This document shows positions 11,897 through 24,165 of a stretch of 64,000 bases of DNA, in pieces. This stretch comes from Xanthostigma xanthostigma (Eukaryota; Arthropoda; Insecta; Raphidioptera; Raphidiidae). The translations under genes were made by a program, and so were the position numbers. A model generated the notes under the pieces. It was given only the letters and a program-made list of their open reading frames with translations. It searched no databases and had not been told where the DNA came from. Numbering within the stretch: position 1 is the stretch's first letter; each line of letters starts with the position of its first letter. Location of the stretch: assembly GCA_963575645.1 (NCBI GenBank), contig OY754466.1, positions 44,486,001-44,550,000 of the forward strand. Reading direction: 5' to 3'.

Positions 11897-12320
11897 CGCG
11901 TGAGGTGACGCGAGTAATGGCTAGTATTCAATATGATATTTGCTATTCGTTGCCATGGTTACCAACATAATATGTTCCACGTTATGTAAAAATTAATCAA
12001 ATTTCTGACAGATCTACAAAACAAACGAACAGCTGATTTTTTTTTATTTTCAAATTATTTCCGAAACTATTTAGAAAAATATTTTTTAACAGAACTTTCT
12101 TAAATGCGCGAATTTTCCCCAAAAATAATACGGCTCTTCATACTTGCATACCAAACATTCTCCCTAAATTTGGTTTCAATCCGTTCGACCTGTATCGTGC
12201 TCACAAACAGATGCACAGAGTTATTCCAAAAATATGTTTTTTTGGAGTCGGGGGACCTCAAAACGAAAAAATATTGTAAAATTTTGAAAAGTGATTTTTG
12301 ACCTAAACTAGAACCTAGCA
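11897..12320 (+). repeat. Dispersed repeat, copy 2
   Basis: Matches 6318-6800 (GTGAGGTGACGCGAGTAATG, TTCTGACAGATCTACAAAA, TTTGGTTTCAATCCG). Shorter by internal deletions. Confidence 0.65.
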
Positions 12321-12468
12321 TTCTCCATTTGTTCGAATGGTAAAATCAAATTAACAACTCACCAAAGTGTCATCGTAATGGGTCCTGAACAGACAGATGA
12401 TCGAACATTCATTTTTTTATAATTCTATGGTCGTACACTGCGACACGTCCGTTACATTTTCATTCCTG

Positions 12469-12787
12469 TATAATACGCGCCACGAATCTAAAAGGCTCGG
12501 AAGTTAGACGCGAATGCAGGCTTGCGCTTGTACGGTCTGTTAAAAAACTACAAACTCGCAGCTCAACAAAACTAACATAGCAATAACAACTTGACAATAG
12601 CGTACTCGACTGTACTTTAAAGCAGGAAAGTGACAAAAGCAACGAGCGATCACGGCCAATCACCGAGGAGCGCACGTTCGTACAGGTAGCTGGGAGGTGG
12701 TGGGAGTATCAACGGACCTAAAATGTGCCTTTGTGACGCTATTTGTGACTAACTTCCGAACCTTTTAGATCCGTGGCGCGTACTATA
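12469..12787. mobile_element. TA-type MITE family, copy 1
   Basis: Inverted ends TATAATACGCGCCACG and CGTGGCGCGTACTATA continue as an imperfect TIR of nearly 40 bp (TCTAAAAGG...TTCGGAAGTTAG). Four copies lie in the window (also 35733, 44216 and 53651), about 305-320 bp each. The termini are consistent with a TA target duplication. The interior frame ending RFVARII is present in two copies only because the DNA is repeated. Confidence 0.75.
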
Positions 12788-12789
12788 CT

Positions 12790-13850
12790 AAAAGAAGTTT
12801 TACTTTAATAAAATGGACACAAATTGGTTAAAAATCACTCAACACGGTCACGTTCTATCTATTTAGCATGTATAGTCAATGTATTCTATAAGTAAATAAT
12901 AATTCAACATTTATATACCACAGTTTAAAATTAGCCGGTGATCTCAGAGGAAACCGCTAAGAAGACACCGATTTCTTATCTCCCTTTAACTTGTTCATGT
13001 AATATGTAATTCTGTCTCATTTCCACATATACGAAGTGGTTGCGTCTAGAGATGAGGGACTTGACTTCTTCGGAGTCATTAAAACCTCGCGCAGACATTA
13101 TTATCAATAGGTGAACTTCCTCTGCGGCATTATTCAGTTATCTTTGATTTGCTTTAAACTACGACGTAAAATTCAAAACAAAATATAATGTGTTACAAAA
13201 ATAACGTGCTTCAATCCAAACTTGAGAATATTTGCATATGGTTGATTTTTTTGGAACCTTTTCTGGAAGCAGTCGTTGGGTGCAGACCGCCCTGAGCGCC
13301 AGATCCGAACCTAGATTTTTTTTGTCGTTGGCAAAAAACTCAAAAGTGTACAATCTGCAAAGTTTTCATCCGACTGTCCCAGAAAGAATATGTTTTTCGA
13401 GTGTATATTTATTTTTCAATTAAAATTTCCCCCATTTAGGTAAATAATTTTTCCTTTAAGTACTTATATCTTCTGCAGTTCTGCTACTTTTGTGTTAATA
13501 AAATGACTAAAAAGTGTTTTTCATTACTGAAGTTGCTCCATATTAATAAAGTTCCAGTATGATAATGCGCGTTTTGATCCTCCAGTTACGTATGTACTAT
13601 CGCTGACAAGATAACTGATAAACACCCGCACATCATCACTATCTCATTTGGCGACTTGAATGCATCAAAGAAGGCAACATTCACATAATATTCATTATAT
13701 TTTTAACGACCAATGCATATGGTTGGTTGACTTATAATCATTACAATATTTAATTAATTGATTTATATTAAATTAACTTTATTTACATTACGATAATTTC
13801 TATTGTAAACTTTCATAAATAAATATCTAATTGTTTTTAAAACATTTTAT
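12790..13850. other. Unassigned sequence
   Basis: No gene or mobile element boundary recognised. Confidence 0.4.
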
Positions 13851-13912
13851 CTGGTATCAAAACCATAATTTCCCGACAAAATATCATCTTGACTAAATAT
13901 CCTACGGGCAAA

Positions 13913-14427
13913 ATATCCCCCGACATGTGTCGATGCGTTGGCGTTTTTATTTTTTGCGCATGGAAAAAGGGTGGGCGTTTGGGGGGAGCTCTTTAAAAAA
14001 CAATTACGGGGTCGTGTCGATGCGATGGCGTTTTCTTACGCAGTGAAAAAGGGAAGGCGTTTCGGGGAGTTCTTCAAAAAAACAATTACGGAGTCGTGTC
14101 GATGCGATGGTGTTTTTTTTTGCGCAGTGAAAAAGGGCGGGCGTTTCGGAGGAGTTCTTCAAAAAAACAATTACGGAGTCGTGTCGATGCGATGGTGTTT
14201 TTTTTGTGCAGTGAAAAAGGGCGGGCGTTTCGGAGGAGTTCTTCAAAAAAACAATTACGGAGTCGTGTCGATGTGATGGTGTTTTTTTTGCGCAGTGAAA
14301 AAGGGCGGGCGTTTCGGAGGAGTTCTTTAAAAAAACAATTACGGGGCCGTGTACCTATATACAAAGTGAGATAGTAATACAGTAATTCTACACCAGTTTT
14401 GCTGATACGATATATTGTCGGGGGATG
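13913..14427. mobile_element. Probable MITE containing a minisatellite, copy 1
   Basis: Short inverted ends ATCCCCCGACA (about 13912) and TGTCGGGGGAT (ending about 14427) enclose five to six tandem units plus a 45-bp single-copy part (CAAAGTGAGATAGTAATACA...CTACACCAG). The tandem unit and this flank recur in opposite orientation at 34.8-35.2 kb. Confidence 0.5.
13927..14355 (+). repeat. Minisatellite, unit about 84 bp, 5 copies
   Basis: GTGTCGATGCG recurs at 13927, 14014, 14096, 14181 and 14265 (spacing 82-87 bp). Each unit also contains GCGCAGTGAAAAAGGGCGGG and a poly-A run with ACAATTACGG. Open frames here are repeat translations in several frames at once, not genes. Confidence 0.9.
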
Positions 14428-14459
14428 AAAACGTGCAGAATCTTCCAGTATACTGTTGA

Positions 14460-14620
14460 TTTCTTCGTTTCATTAAATTGCAGCAGCAGCAGCGACGGCG
14501 GAGATTCGAACGCGCGATTAGACGACGCGCGCTGCATCAACGACTGTTCGGCGCGGTAACTTGAGTGTACCTACATCTATAGCGAATAGTTCACGTCATT
14601 GACTGCACTTTAAATCACGT
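14460..14620. other. GC-rich patch
   Basis: A GCAGCAGCAGCAGCGACGGC tract followed by CGCGCGATTAGACGACGCGC stands out from AT-rich surroundings. The reverse strand has GTTCGAATC, like a tRNA B-box, but no cloverleaf could be completed. Confidence 0.35.
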
Positions 14621-14759
14621 TACGTGGTACAGCTGTATACACTGCGAGCAGCGCGTTCTTCTGTTTGGTATGGATACTTTGTTGTTAACGCTTACGCCCA
14701 TAGCTTACTCGATACCTCTGTGAGTGCACGTAAACGAAACTATACCGGGTGTACTGTTG

Positions 14760-15585
14760 ATGTGAAACGTCTAATAGCGCGTTCGCTTGGAAGTAAACCC
14801 CTGCAATTGGCGCGACACATTTATGGGACGACGTTACGTTTGTGTGCGTTGGAAGATTTTATTATTTTTATTATTTATGAAGTTTAGTTTTTAAAAAAGT
14901 TTTAAATGTTTAACAATAATAATTTTAAATAATTTTATGTTTTTAATTTTGTGACTTTTTACTAGAGATTTTTAAGGTCCTGAAGAAAGCAAGAATTTCT
15001 GACGAAACGTTGACTAATAAAATAATGTTCTAGTGAATAAAAATTGTTTTTATATTTAGCCTTGTATCCCGATAATTTTATCATGTCATAATACCAAGGT
15101 GTCTTATTTTATTTTGTTATCAGTTTAGTTACTATAGTATTTCGTCAGATGACAGCGCGTGACGCTCGCTTTGTGTATGCGTTGGATTATAACTTGGCTT
15201 GGGTTAAAGGCGACAACTAGAAGACAAGAGTCAAACTTTAGTTGCAGGGTGAAATTTAGTTACAGGGCGATATCTAGTTAATAGAATTTCGTTAGTTGAC
15301 AGGGTAAAATTTAGTAGATGATGAGACTTTAGTTACACAGTGAAATTTAGATACAGGGCGATGTTTAGTTATTAGAATTTGGTGTGTTGACAGGGCAAAA
15401 TTTAACAGATGACCAAGTCAAAATTTTGTTACCTACACGGTAAAAAGTTACAGGACGATATCTAGTTACTAGAATTTTGTTAGTAGACAAGGTGATATTT
15501 AGTTTCTAGTATTTCGTTAGATGACAGCGGGTGACGCTTGCTTTGTGTATGCGTTGGATTATAACTTGGCTGAAATTCAGTTACA
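14760..15585 (+). repeat. Degenerate minisatellite block, copy 2
   Basis: Same leader and array words as 8173-8560 (CAATTGGCGCGACAC, GATATCTAGTTAATAGAAT, GTTAGTTGACAGGG). Leader and array are separated by about 250 bp (14860-15110), which contains CTGAAGAAAGC...GACGAAACG (14980-15012), a relative of the motif in the fold-back elements. GCGTTGGATTATAACTTGGC appears twice (about 15179 and 15550). Confidence 0.6.
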
Positions 15586-15710
15586 GGAATGTTGCTTAAA
15601 TTTATACGGCGGCTCACATTTTCTTTAATTGTTATTCTAAACTGTTACGTTTTGGTAACAGTTATTGTTATTTTAAACTGTTACGTTTTGGAACAGTTAT
15701 TGTTATAGCA

Positions 15711-16097
15711 AATAATAATACCTAATAATAATGCGTTTAACGTCCGTTTCTCAGAACACACGCCGTTCGCGCCATTACTAATTTCCATCTACCACACTTC
15801 CCGTCATTTTCTACTTTTTTTCAACTTCAGCTATAATTAGTAGCAATGGGCGATTGAAGGAATTTCAGGACATTAGGATAACCATGAGCATAGGAGTTTG
15901 ACAGGTAATCGACCATGGCCTTCAATAAGGAACCATCTCGATATTTATCTGGAATAATTTAGGGAAACCATGGAAACCGTTAACAAGATGGCCGGTGCTG
16001 AAAAAAATCTCAGCCACATCTGCCCCCGCCGGGATTCGTACCCGGTACCTCACGAATGCGAGTCTAGTGCTCTCACTACTACGCTACACCGCTCGGT
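15711..16097 (-). mobile_element. tRNA-derived SINE, copy 1
   Basis: The minus strand begins ACCGAGCGGTGTAGCGTAGT, has a B-box-like GGGTACGAATCCC, continues through a unique body and ends GACGTTAAACGCATTATTAT. It is about 390 bp and homologous to 27127-27526 and 50812-51924. Confidence 0.75.
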
Positions 16098-17130
16098 AGT
16101 TATAAAAGTGTTAGATAATTATATAGGTACAGCGTTATTTATTGATCCTGTATATAAATAGTATTATTTATTATTTAGTTACTTCCAGTCGATCGCTGTT
16201 CTCCGAGTGTGCATTGTCTTCACCTCCTCCTAGCTTTTCTGCATGACTGGAATACAGCCACCATAGAGACAGTGTCAGGCTGATGACCACGCTTCGCTGT
16301 TCGTTGACTTAAAAACCCCGACAGTTCAACCATTAATCCTTAAACAAGCTGTGTGGGTTTTATATATAATAATCTGAATATCATCACCGATAATTTAAAA
16401 GTCATTGCACCCGTTCATTTAGCTGTCAAAAACGTTCACGCTTAATCAAAACTGAATTCGTAACAATGGAAAGAACCAATCACTATACGGTGTATATTGA
16501 TATGATCGAAAATGTCCAAAGTTTTTAAAATTTCTACAGTTAAAAAAAGTTGGTAATTACCCCGAGCAAGGCTGCCCCTATACTATCCTTCTATCTGAAT
16601 TTAATTCCAAGCTCCTGTCTGTCCATCGTAAAAATTTTGCTTTTAAATTCCTATTTAAACTACGTCGATGATCCGCATCTCCTTAGTCTAATCCTTTTCA
16701 ATGTAACATCCTTAAGAACCCGTAAAACTACCACGTTTTATCTTCCTTCAAACGTCCCAAATGGCTAACTCCCCTCTGTTTAATATGTGCAGTTCTGCCA
16801 ATGAATTAAATATTGATGTTTTTTGTGCCACGTTAAAACAATTAATGAATCATTTACTGTGATTGTCGTCTTTCAATTGGGATTGTACACTGTTTGGAAC
16901 TTTCTGTTCCGTTGTGTTTATTGTTTTAAATAAATAAATAAAATGTAGCATTTTTAGTTTATTTGCCATAAGACACTTTACACTATTGGCGTCGGTCACA
17001 TGGCGGGACTTAGGGGTAGGATCAACATTTCTCAAGGTTTCATAGCTTCCTAAGAAGTTTTGGCTATATATTTTTACATATAGGTATAAATTAATAAATC
17101 AATATCTTTATACACATAGGTATATAAAAA
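16098..17130. other. Unassigned AT-rich sequence
   Basis: Contains a plus-strand frame (16550-16768) with no family resemblance. No supportable gene. Confidence 0.4.
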
Positions 17131-17491
17131 TCTCGTCACGATGTTCGTCCGCACTAATCTCCAAAACCATTAAACCGATTTTAATAAAATTTTGTAAATG
17201 TGTCGCTTGGACCAACTTACATTATAGGATGTTTTGAAAAAAAAGCAGTAACATGCGTAGCGACATAATATCATAGAATTTACTCAAAGCTATCAGTTCA
17301 GAAGCAAGCAGAAAAAAACTGTTTTTGTACCAAATAGCGACATCTGATAGAATTCGCTCAAAGCTATTAGTTCAGAAGCAAATCTGGTAGAATTTGCTCA
17401 AAACTATTAATTCAGACGCCGGGCCGCAAACGAAATACATTTTGCAAAACTGTATCTATCGCACCCGGGTGAAACCGGGACGGACCGCTAG
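17131..17491 (+). mobile_element. Non-autonomous Helitron, family 2, 361 bp
   Basis: Opens TCTCGTCACGATGTTCGTCC and ends with CACCCGGGTGAAACCGGG, then ACGGACCG and CTAG (17488-17491) followed by T. No TIR, no duplication, no coding capacity: canonical Helitron ends. Internal near-duplications (CGACATCTGATAGAATT...CAAAGCTATTAGTTCAG) occur two to three times. Confidence 0.75.
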
Positions 17492-17951
17492 TATTTCAAT
17501 AATATTTAAATAAGTCCACGGTTACCTACCTACAGCTATTTCCACTAGACAAAAATTATAATCACATAATTACAGATATTTGCATAATTAGTGTACAATA
17601 TTCTTTCCCTATAAAGCGTTTGTCGGATAATAATAATCAGCACTTCAACGCTATGCTAACTTTATCAGTCATTGAAGTTTCCAAGAACTCGTGCATTAAT
17701 ATTGCCTGCCTGGAGTAACTTGCGCGCGGTGAGTAACTGAATTAGTATCTGACGGCTGATGTCTATTCTGCGTATTTATTTTTGTACTATAGATAATTAC
17801 TTTTATTGTGTCTGATTTATTACAAGGAGCATTTCACCTGCAGCTGTCAACCGTTTAGAAACATAAAATGATTAAAGCTTGCTTGAACTAAGTATCAGAA
17901 ATAATTAATTAACAAAAATATCAATTTTTGACACGGTACATCATCCTCCAC

Positions 17952-18444
17952 ACAGTACCGGATTAACCTATAAGCAAATTAAGCAATTGCTTATGGCATC
18001 ACGTCTCAGGGGGCACCAAGAAGCAGCACTCAGAAATGAAAAGTACTACCTCACTAAACCGTGTCAACACTTTTTTTTTCTTTTTGTCATGTTCTCAAAA
18101 AATTTATTTACTAATATAAAACTGTCTTTAGAAGTATAAAAGTTAAAAATAAATAGTAATTTATTTTTGAAAATGAAAACGAAAAAAACATTTTTTCAAT
18201 TAGTTCAATTTTTCTAATTTTAAAGTTTTGAAACTTTTTTCTATTAATTGTATAAAAGGTTCGATTTTGTAGACAGCTATATTTTCAATGGGAGTATTGA
18301 TTGTAAAATTCAATTTTTTCTTAAAAATCTATGCTTTTTAACTTTCTTCCATCAATTTGAATTTTTTTATAAACTGAACATATTAGAAATGGGGCCCATA
18401 AGCAAAAAATGATTAGGGCATCCAGGAGTCTTAATCCGGCACTG
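17952..18444. mobile_element. hAT MITE, 493 bp, TSD CCTCCACA
   Basis: Left end CAGTACCGGATTAA, right end TTAATCCGGCACTG. CCTCCACA is duplicated at 17944-17951 and 18445-18452. The interior is AT-rich with no coding frame. A truncated relative is at 1231. Confidence 0.85.
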
Positions 18445-18470
18445 CCTCCACATAATCTCTAATCCAAGCC

Positions 18471-18672
18471 CGTAGATAAGGGGGTAATTACCCCCCAAAA
18501 TCAAATTAATAAAAAAATAAAACTGAAAATAATACGAATACCTTGGTAAAAATTATAATTTAGAAATATACTTTGTAAAATTGGTTTGGGATTAATATTT
18601 TGCTTGACACCTTCCTTCGTGAATATTCTTGTGTGATATTAATAAAACTTAAGAAATATTGACTTTTTTGCT
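18471..18672. repeat. Dispersed repeat, continuous copy
   Basis: Uninterrupted version of the repeat whose halves lie at 4549-4670 and 5065-5170. Confidence 0.6.
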
Positions 18673-19072
18673 TTATATTCAAACATTATCATGATTACAT
18701 CATACATGGGTTTATTAGTGCTGCAAATACGCAGTGATTAAATGCATATAATGTTAAACATTCACGGACAAAGTGTATTTCATACAGCTCAACTATAGAT
18801 AAAATTGCATTCCTAGAAGAGCACCGGCCACGAGCTACGCTCAGGAATTTTATAATTGCTCGTAATTTTTCTGACCATAATATTCTAAGCTTTCAAGAAA
18901 ACTAAAGGTTTGTCGAAGTGCATGTGCAGGTGTTACTCATTAAAAATACCGGGTGTCGCTAAATGGCTGGAGCTATCTCATGATCGGGCCAAAACTATGT
19001 CTTCTTATCCGCTCCGAGTTTTTCTAACTTTCGAATTATAGTGGAAACTAACTTCGTCTTTTTACTCGCCTA

Positions 19073-19410
19073 CTATAGCGGTCCCGCCTGGTTTCACCCA
19101 GGTGCGAAAGGACGAAGGGAGTGGGGGAGTACGCACGTTCATCTTAGTTTACCGAGATGAGTGTTGTGTCCAAATTTCATGATGATCGGAGTTACCGTTC
19201 AAAAGTTTTTTATCGGACGGACAAATTTTGAGATACATTTTTCATTGATGCTCCGCTCCTATTGGTCGTAGCGTGATAGTATATAGCCTATAGCCTTACT
19301 CGATAAATAGACTACCCAACAATATTTTTTTTCAATTCGAACCAGTAGTTCCTGAGATTAGCGCGTTCAACCAAACAAACAAACTCTTCAGCTTTATATA
19401 TTAGTATAGA
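19073..19410 (-). mobile_element. Non-autonomous Helitron, family 1
   Basis: Minus-strand copy: terminus TATACTAATATATAAAGC at the right, GC-rich hairpin at the left with the end altered to CTATAG. It lacks the tRNA-like middle of the 3435 and 32295 copies. Confidence 0.7.
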
Positions 19411-21058
19411 TTAGAACTTAAAAGAATTATATAAATCAAATATTAATTGATATTAGGTCAAAAGTGAACTGTCGAAAATTTTGAAAATGAAATAAAAAGC
19501 GGCTATTTATATATATATGAGAGGTTAAAACTCGATTGTGCTCGTTTTAACATAATATCGCTTCCTCGCACAATGCCTTCATTTAAAAATAAGATACATA
19601 TTTCGCACGCCTATGGTAACATCATATAATATTAATTAAAGTGTATTGCGATCTGTAAGTATTGATTACTAAACAGACGGGAGAAGTTGAGCCGTTCGCG
19701 TGACTGGCGGTTTGTATCCCGACATAGTAACCGATTTTACCTGATGATACTTATTAAACACTAAACGCATACATATGCAACCTAAAAATCTACATATGAT
19801 GGCCTTTTAACACTGCAAACAGCAATTTTAAAAGAAAATGTTGTTTCAACGTAAGTACTACTAATAGCCTAGTCAAGAAGTGAGATTCATGAGAAAAATA
19901 GATCCAAGTCTTCAAACAAATATGAGCAATGGCTTAACCGATTCCGAAAAAGACTTTTTCTTTTGTTTTTTTCGCCGACAGAAATTGCAATTGTTATTAA
20001 CAAAAACGAAAAGACAAAAGAATACCATCCGATTTTTGGCAATTACTCAAAAACTATAAGGTATAAGCGATAGATTCTTAAAAAGAGAATTTCCAATATT
20101 TAAGTCCCACTTCCGGAACTCTATCTCTGTTATTTAGTTTTAACTTGATGTTGAAAATAGGGTGCCACGCGGCTGTTATAGCTCGAGCGCAACGCCCTGT
20201 TGAGAGAGTACAACACATAAAATATTTTTTGTTATAGTCACAGAACAACTATTATTGTTCTGTGGTTATAGTATTAAATAACAATTTCAAAATTTCAATA
20301 AATTATGGTGAAAAAGTTCCGTTGAAAATTTTTTTAAAAATTTATTTTCAAAAAAGTGTGACTATTGTTAACTAATTTTTTTTTTCTAAAAAACCATCTC
20401 CGTTGAAAACAACAAAAAATGTTTAAATAATTGGCCTATAATTTTTTTGCTTCATGGAGCTCTTTTTGCATTTATATACTTAATGAAATCAAGTTATAAA
20501 AGTTTTCAAAAATTGTTTATTTTGTTTATTATAATTTTTTAAAGTGAACAAATTTTTTTTTAACTTTAAAAAATTATAATAAACAATTTTTAAAAACTTG
20601 GTAATAAAAAAATGACCCTCAAGTGATAGTCATAGTTTCTTCTCTTGAGAGGAATACGAGCAATTACCGGTCACTTTCATTTACTCGTTATTTAACGATC
20701 TTTTCTTCCAAATTGTGTTTATACAAATTTAATTTAAATTAGTTGTGCGGAATATATGGGTATATCTAATATAATGATTGTTTTATTTCAAGAAGAAAGT
20801 TTAATTAACAAAATTGAATGCAATAATAAATCGAATGGATTATAATAAAAATTTGCATGGTCATATAAAACTTTCGTTTCTTCAATTTTGTATGATTTAG
20901 AATAAAAAATGAAAGTAAATTTTCACTTTATTAGTATTTGTTTTACATATTTATTGTATCAAAGATATTTATTGTTATAAAAATAATTATCGAACGCTTA
21001 TTTTGCAAAGGAAATATTTTTTTAATACCTAAGTTGTTGGGCGTCTATAATTTATAAT
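19411..21058. other. AT-rich sequence with one hairpin
   Basis: No gene. At 20501-20598 a hairpin of two roughly 40-bp AT-only arms (AGTTTTCAAAAATTG...CAATTTTTAAAAACT) is visible. The rest is unassigned. Confidence 0.5.
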
Positions 21059-21125
21059 ACTTTAATGATAAATAAAATTATCGACCACTTATTCAGACGT
21101 TAATCAAAGATTTGAAGACTTTAAT
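21059..21125 (+). mobile_element. 51-bp tail-only retroinsertion, TSD ACTTTAAT
   Basis: ACTTTAAT is duplicated at 21059-21066 and 21118-21125. The 51 bp between match the terminus (AATAAAATTATCGACC) and tail (CAGACGTTAATCAAAGATTT) of the fold-back elements at 24.2, 43.5 and 51.1 kb. Confidence 0.6.
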
Positions 21126-21823
21126 AATAATCTGAAAATAATGTTCTCAGACAAAAATCTAAGAACTGGAGATGATGCATTACAAAAAACTAAAAAAATA
21201 CTAAAAGAAATTCCAGTGGAAGCAAGAAATGTTACGTCAGAAATCTGACATTTGGAATTTCCACAAATCTTAGCAAAATTGCAGCAAAAATGATCTTAGA
21301 ACTTGGTATTAAATTCCTTAAATTATTCTTTTATCTCGTTCTTCTTTCATGTAAATAAATATTGTAAAATATAGACGCTCGATAATAGAGTTCATAAGCA
21401 TCTACATGTATTCATTCTTTTAAATATTATTTTTTTTTCTTATATTGTATCGCACATTATTTTTTTGTCCATTATATTTGCGGGTCTTTATATAAATTCT
21501 TAACAAGAATAAATTTTCCTGTTATCTTCGAATCGTATATAAAATCGTAGATGAGATGTTAATATTGGTATGTAAAGGTTATTTGTTTGTATAGTAAAGC
21601 CGCGGTTATCCGACATAAACGATAGAACAGATAAATGCATAAACAAAACTGGCGAATACTGAATAATATGAATAAAAAAACGCAAATCAAATGTTTCATT
21701 TCTTAGTTATCAATATCTGTACCTACAATGAAATCTTGGTAAAATATTGGTCACCTACGGCGCCATTAAAATATGGTTTAACACAAAAATGGCCAATTTA
21801 GACAGATAGCCGATTGCATAGAC

Positions 21824-22166
21824 CAGGGGTCGGCAACCTTTTGAGACGGAAGAGTGAAAAGTTACAATTTACAAAATTTCCCAGTTTTTAAAGAGCCACT
21901 AAACATTTTCGTTTCAGTATTATAGTATTTGCTTATATAGTTATGATATGATATCCGAGGACGACACGTCGCGACGGGGGCGGTGCGGGTGAGACGCGAG
22001 TGGAAATGGTTGAGATATAGACATGGTACTCAATTATGAATCCATTGGACGCTTTTTGAGGGTTTATATAATAAAATAATTATTTTTTGCGTATGGAACT
22101 AGAGGGCCGCAACTGTACATCAAAAGAGCCGCATGCGGCTCGCGAGCCGCAGGTTGCCGATCCCTG
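21824..22166. mobile_element. hAT MITE, 343 bp, TSD GCATAGAC
   Basis: Ends CAGGGGTCGGCAACCT and AGGTTGCCGATCCCTG. GCATAGAC is duplicated at 21816-21823 and 22167-22174. A partial second copy starts at 22586. Confidence 0.85.
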
Positions 22167-22585
22167 GCATAGACGATCTACTTAACAGATTTTCCTACAT
22201 ATTTTTAGGGAAACAGATACAAAACTATTTTTAAAAGAATAAATTAATGCAATGATTTATCAAAAAATTTAGCAATCAAAGAATTTTTTATGTTTCATTT
22301 CTAGCGGATAAACCTGAATTTCGCATTATAGGATATTCGAGACTTTATTGTATATCCATTTCTGTCATCGATATTCATCGAGTCAGTCTTACCCACGGAT
22401 TTTAAGTTATATTAGAATCACTAAGCAGATGAGTAAGGTTAAACCAAGGTTCTTGGTCGGTAAACTACAAGAATATTTATGTATTATTAGGGCCAAGACC
22501 CGTCAGAGTCGTATAGCAAAAACTTGACATTTGTCAATATGTGGATTTATACAAAAAAAATAGGTGTCAAGCTGTTAGCCTAGGG

Positions 22586-22707
22586 CAGGGGTCGGCAACC
22601 TTTTGAGACGGAAGAGCCAAAAGTTACAATTTACAAAATTTCCTAGTTTTTAAAGAGCCACTAAACATTTTCGTTTCAGTATTATAATATTTGCTTATAT
22701 AAGTATA
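22586..22707. mobile_element. hAT MITE, 5' fragment
   Basis: The same 5' 120 bp as the 21824 copy, ending where a TAGATAGATAGA tract and a LINE tail begin. Confidence 0.7.
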
Positions 22708-22716
22708 ATATATATA

Positions 22717-23300
22717 GATAGATAGATAGATAAATTTATTGTCCATAATAGCTATACAGAAGGAGTTCGTCATAAATTTCTTAATTAAAATTAATTTAAA
22801 AAAATTCTTGTACTGAATATAGACAAGCTTTAATTAAAAATAATTTAAGCTCCCTTTTAAATTTAAGAAAAGGTAAATTCTTCAGTTCTATGGGAAGGCG
22901 GTTATAGAAATTTAAGGCAGCGAGTATTCGGGGCTGTTTTGATAAAGACTAAGATTTGGTTTCGGTCCTGGTTAACACTTCCTCCAGCACAGAGGTTCGA
23001 TCTTCGAGGCAGATGAGTCAAACCCCTTCTAACTGAAGTCATCTTAAGTGAAAAATTAAAAATATATTCCACAACGCGCTCTGATGCCAGCGAAATAGAG
23101 AAGTAAATAGTGTTCGCTTTCTCAAAGCTCTAATTACGTTTTTGCGTAAGGTAGTTAAAAATATCAGTACGTAACATTTTATGCGGCACCCCGAGACGGG
23201 CTTTGAATAAATTGTTATACGGGATGAACAAGGTTAGATCTCTTTGTGACTTCAGTTTCAAGTAAAAGGCTGTTACAAACATTTTCTTTCCAGAACTTAC
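22717..23300 (-). mobile_element. LINE 3' end
   Basis: A TAGA-repeat tail (about 22717-22732) is followed on the minus strand by coding remnants: ALNFYNRLPIELKNLPFL and, further upstream, RDLTLFIPYNNLFKARLG. The first resembles the conserved FN.LP..... segment at the C terminus of jockey-type ORF2. Frames are interrupted and the 5' portion is missing. Confidence 0.6.
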
Positions 23301-23449
23301 GTTGACGTCAACATGTTTCGCTATTAAAATATCAACAACCCAAGAAAATATGAATTGATACCACGCCTAAATCAAATCCCTTCAAAAAATTTCCTCACAC
23401 GAAGTTCTGCAGCAAAAGTCATCGCTGCGTTTGTTAATTAAATAAAACA

Positions 23450-23950
23450 AAAGACTCACCAATCAATCCTCTGTATCCAATTGCAGCAACAACAGTGTAC
23501 GCACCAAACACCAACAATTAAAAAAAATCACAACAATAACCAAAACTCAACTGTTTATATTTAAACAGTACGGTACACGTGCCAACTTTTTGATATATTT
23601 GTTTATTTCTCACAATGCAACTGGCAGCACTGCATATACAGATAAAACAAAAGAACGGTTTCACTTTGATCAGTTTATAGATTAATAGTGTTGCGTAATA
23701 CACATGCACTGTGAGCACCCCGGGCTACACCCCCTTCGCCGTACACGCTTGACACTGTCGTTCCACCTGGCTCGCGATTCAAACGCGCGTATCACCTCTG
23801 TCGTATCTCGACTAACACTGCACTCGACCAACTGTTGTCGATCGTACTCTTGCACAGGTAAGTCGCGGATTTCCACCACTTCATCCCACCAAATCATCTA
23901 CACAGGTAAGCAGCACTCCACGTCGAGATTTACCTCGCAAGGTTGATCTA
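23450..23950. other. Possible exon or divergent promoter region
   Basis: This stretch is GC-richer than its surroundings and holds two strong plus-strand splice-donor matches, CACAGGTAAGTCG (about 23855) and CACAGGTAAGCAG (about 23902), and one minus-strand donor (GGTGAGTC, about 23457). The plus frame 23704-23946 has no family resemblance. If any host exon lies in the window, this is the best candidate, but sequence alone does not establish it. Confidence 0.25.
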
Positions 23951-24165
23951 TACCAGCCGATTCTTTCTGTAACGTAACGCTGGAGTCCAGCTAATGGATG
24001 CCATTCCTCCGGGTTTGACGGATGCATAGTCGGGATCTGGGATTTAACGTCGTAATTATCAGGATCCCAGCCGAAGTTCTAGTGAGAAACAAAATGATTA
24101 TTAAAAATAATAAATTGCAATTCGTACCGCAAATAATACCGAAGACAGTAAAAGCTAATTGAAAC

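Noticed and set aside
12460-12675. A minus frame similar to the plus frame 53780-53992
   Set aside because: Similarity is fully explained by two copies of the same MITE; there is no codon-level conservation beyond the DNA identity.
13938-14374. Several overlapping frames on both strands
   Set aside because: Frames in an 84-bp minisatellite stay open in multiple phases because the unit lacks stops; they are not genes.
14460-14560. A tRNA gene in the GC-rich patch
   Set aside because: Only a B-box-like GTTCGAATC is present; no D-arm or acceptor stem could be drawn.
23704-23946. An 80-codon host protein
   Set aside because: No family resemblance, and the overlapping minus frame is equally open; only the splice-like signals are noted.
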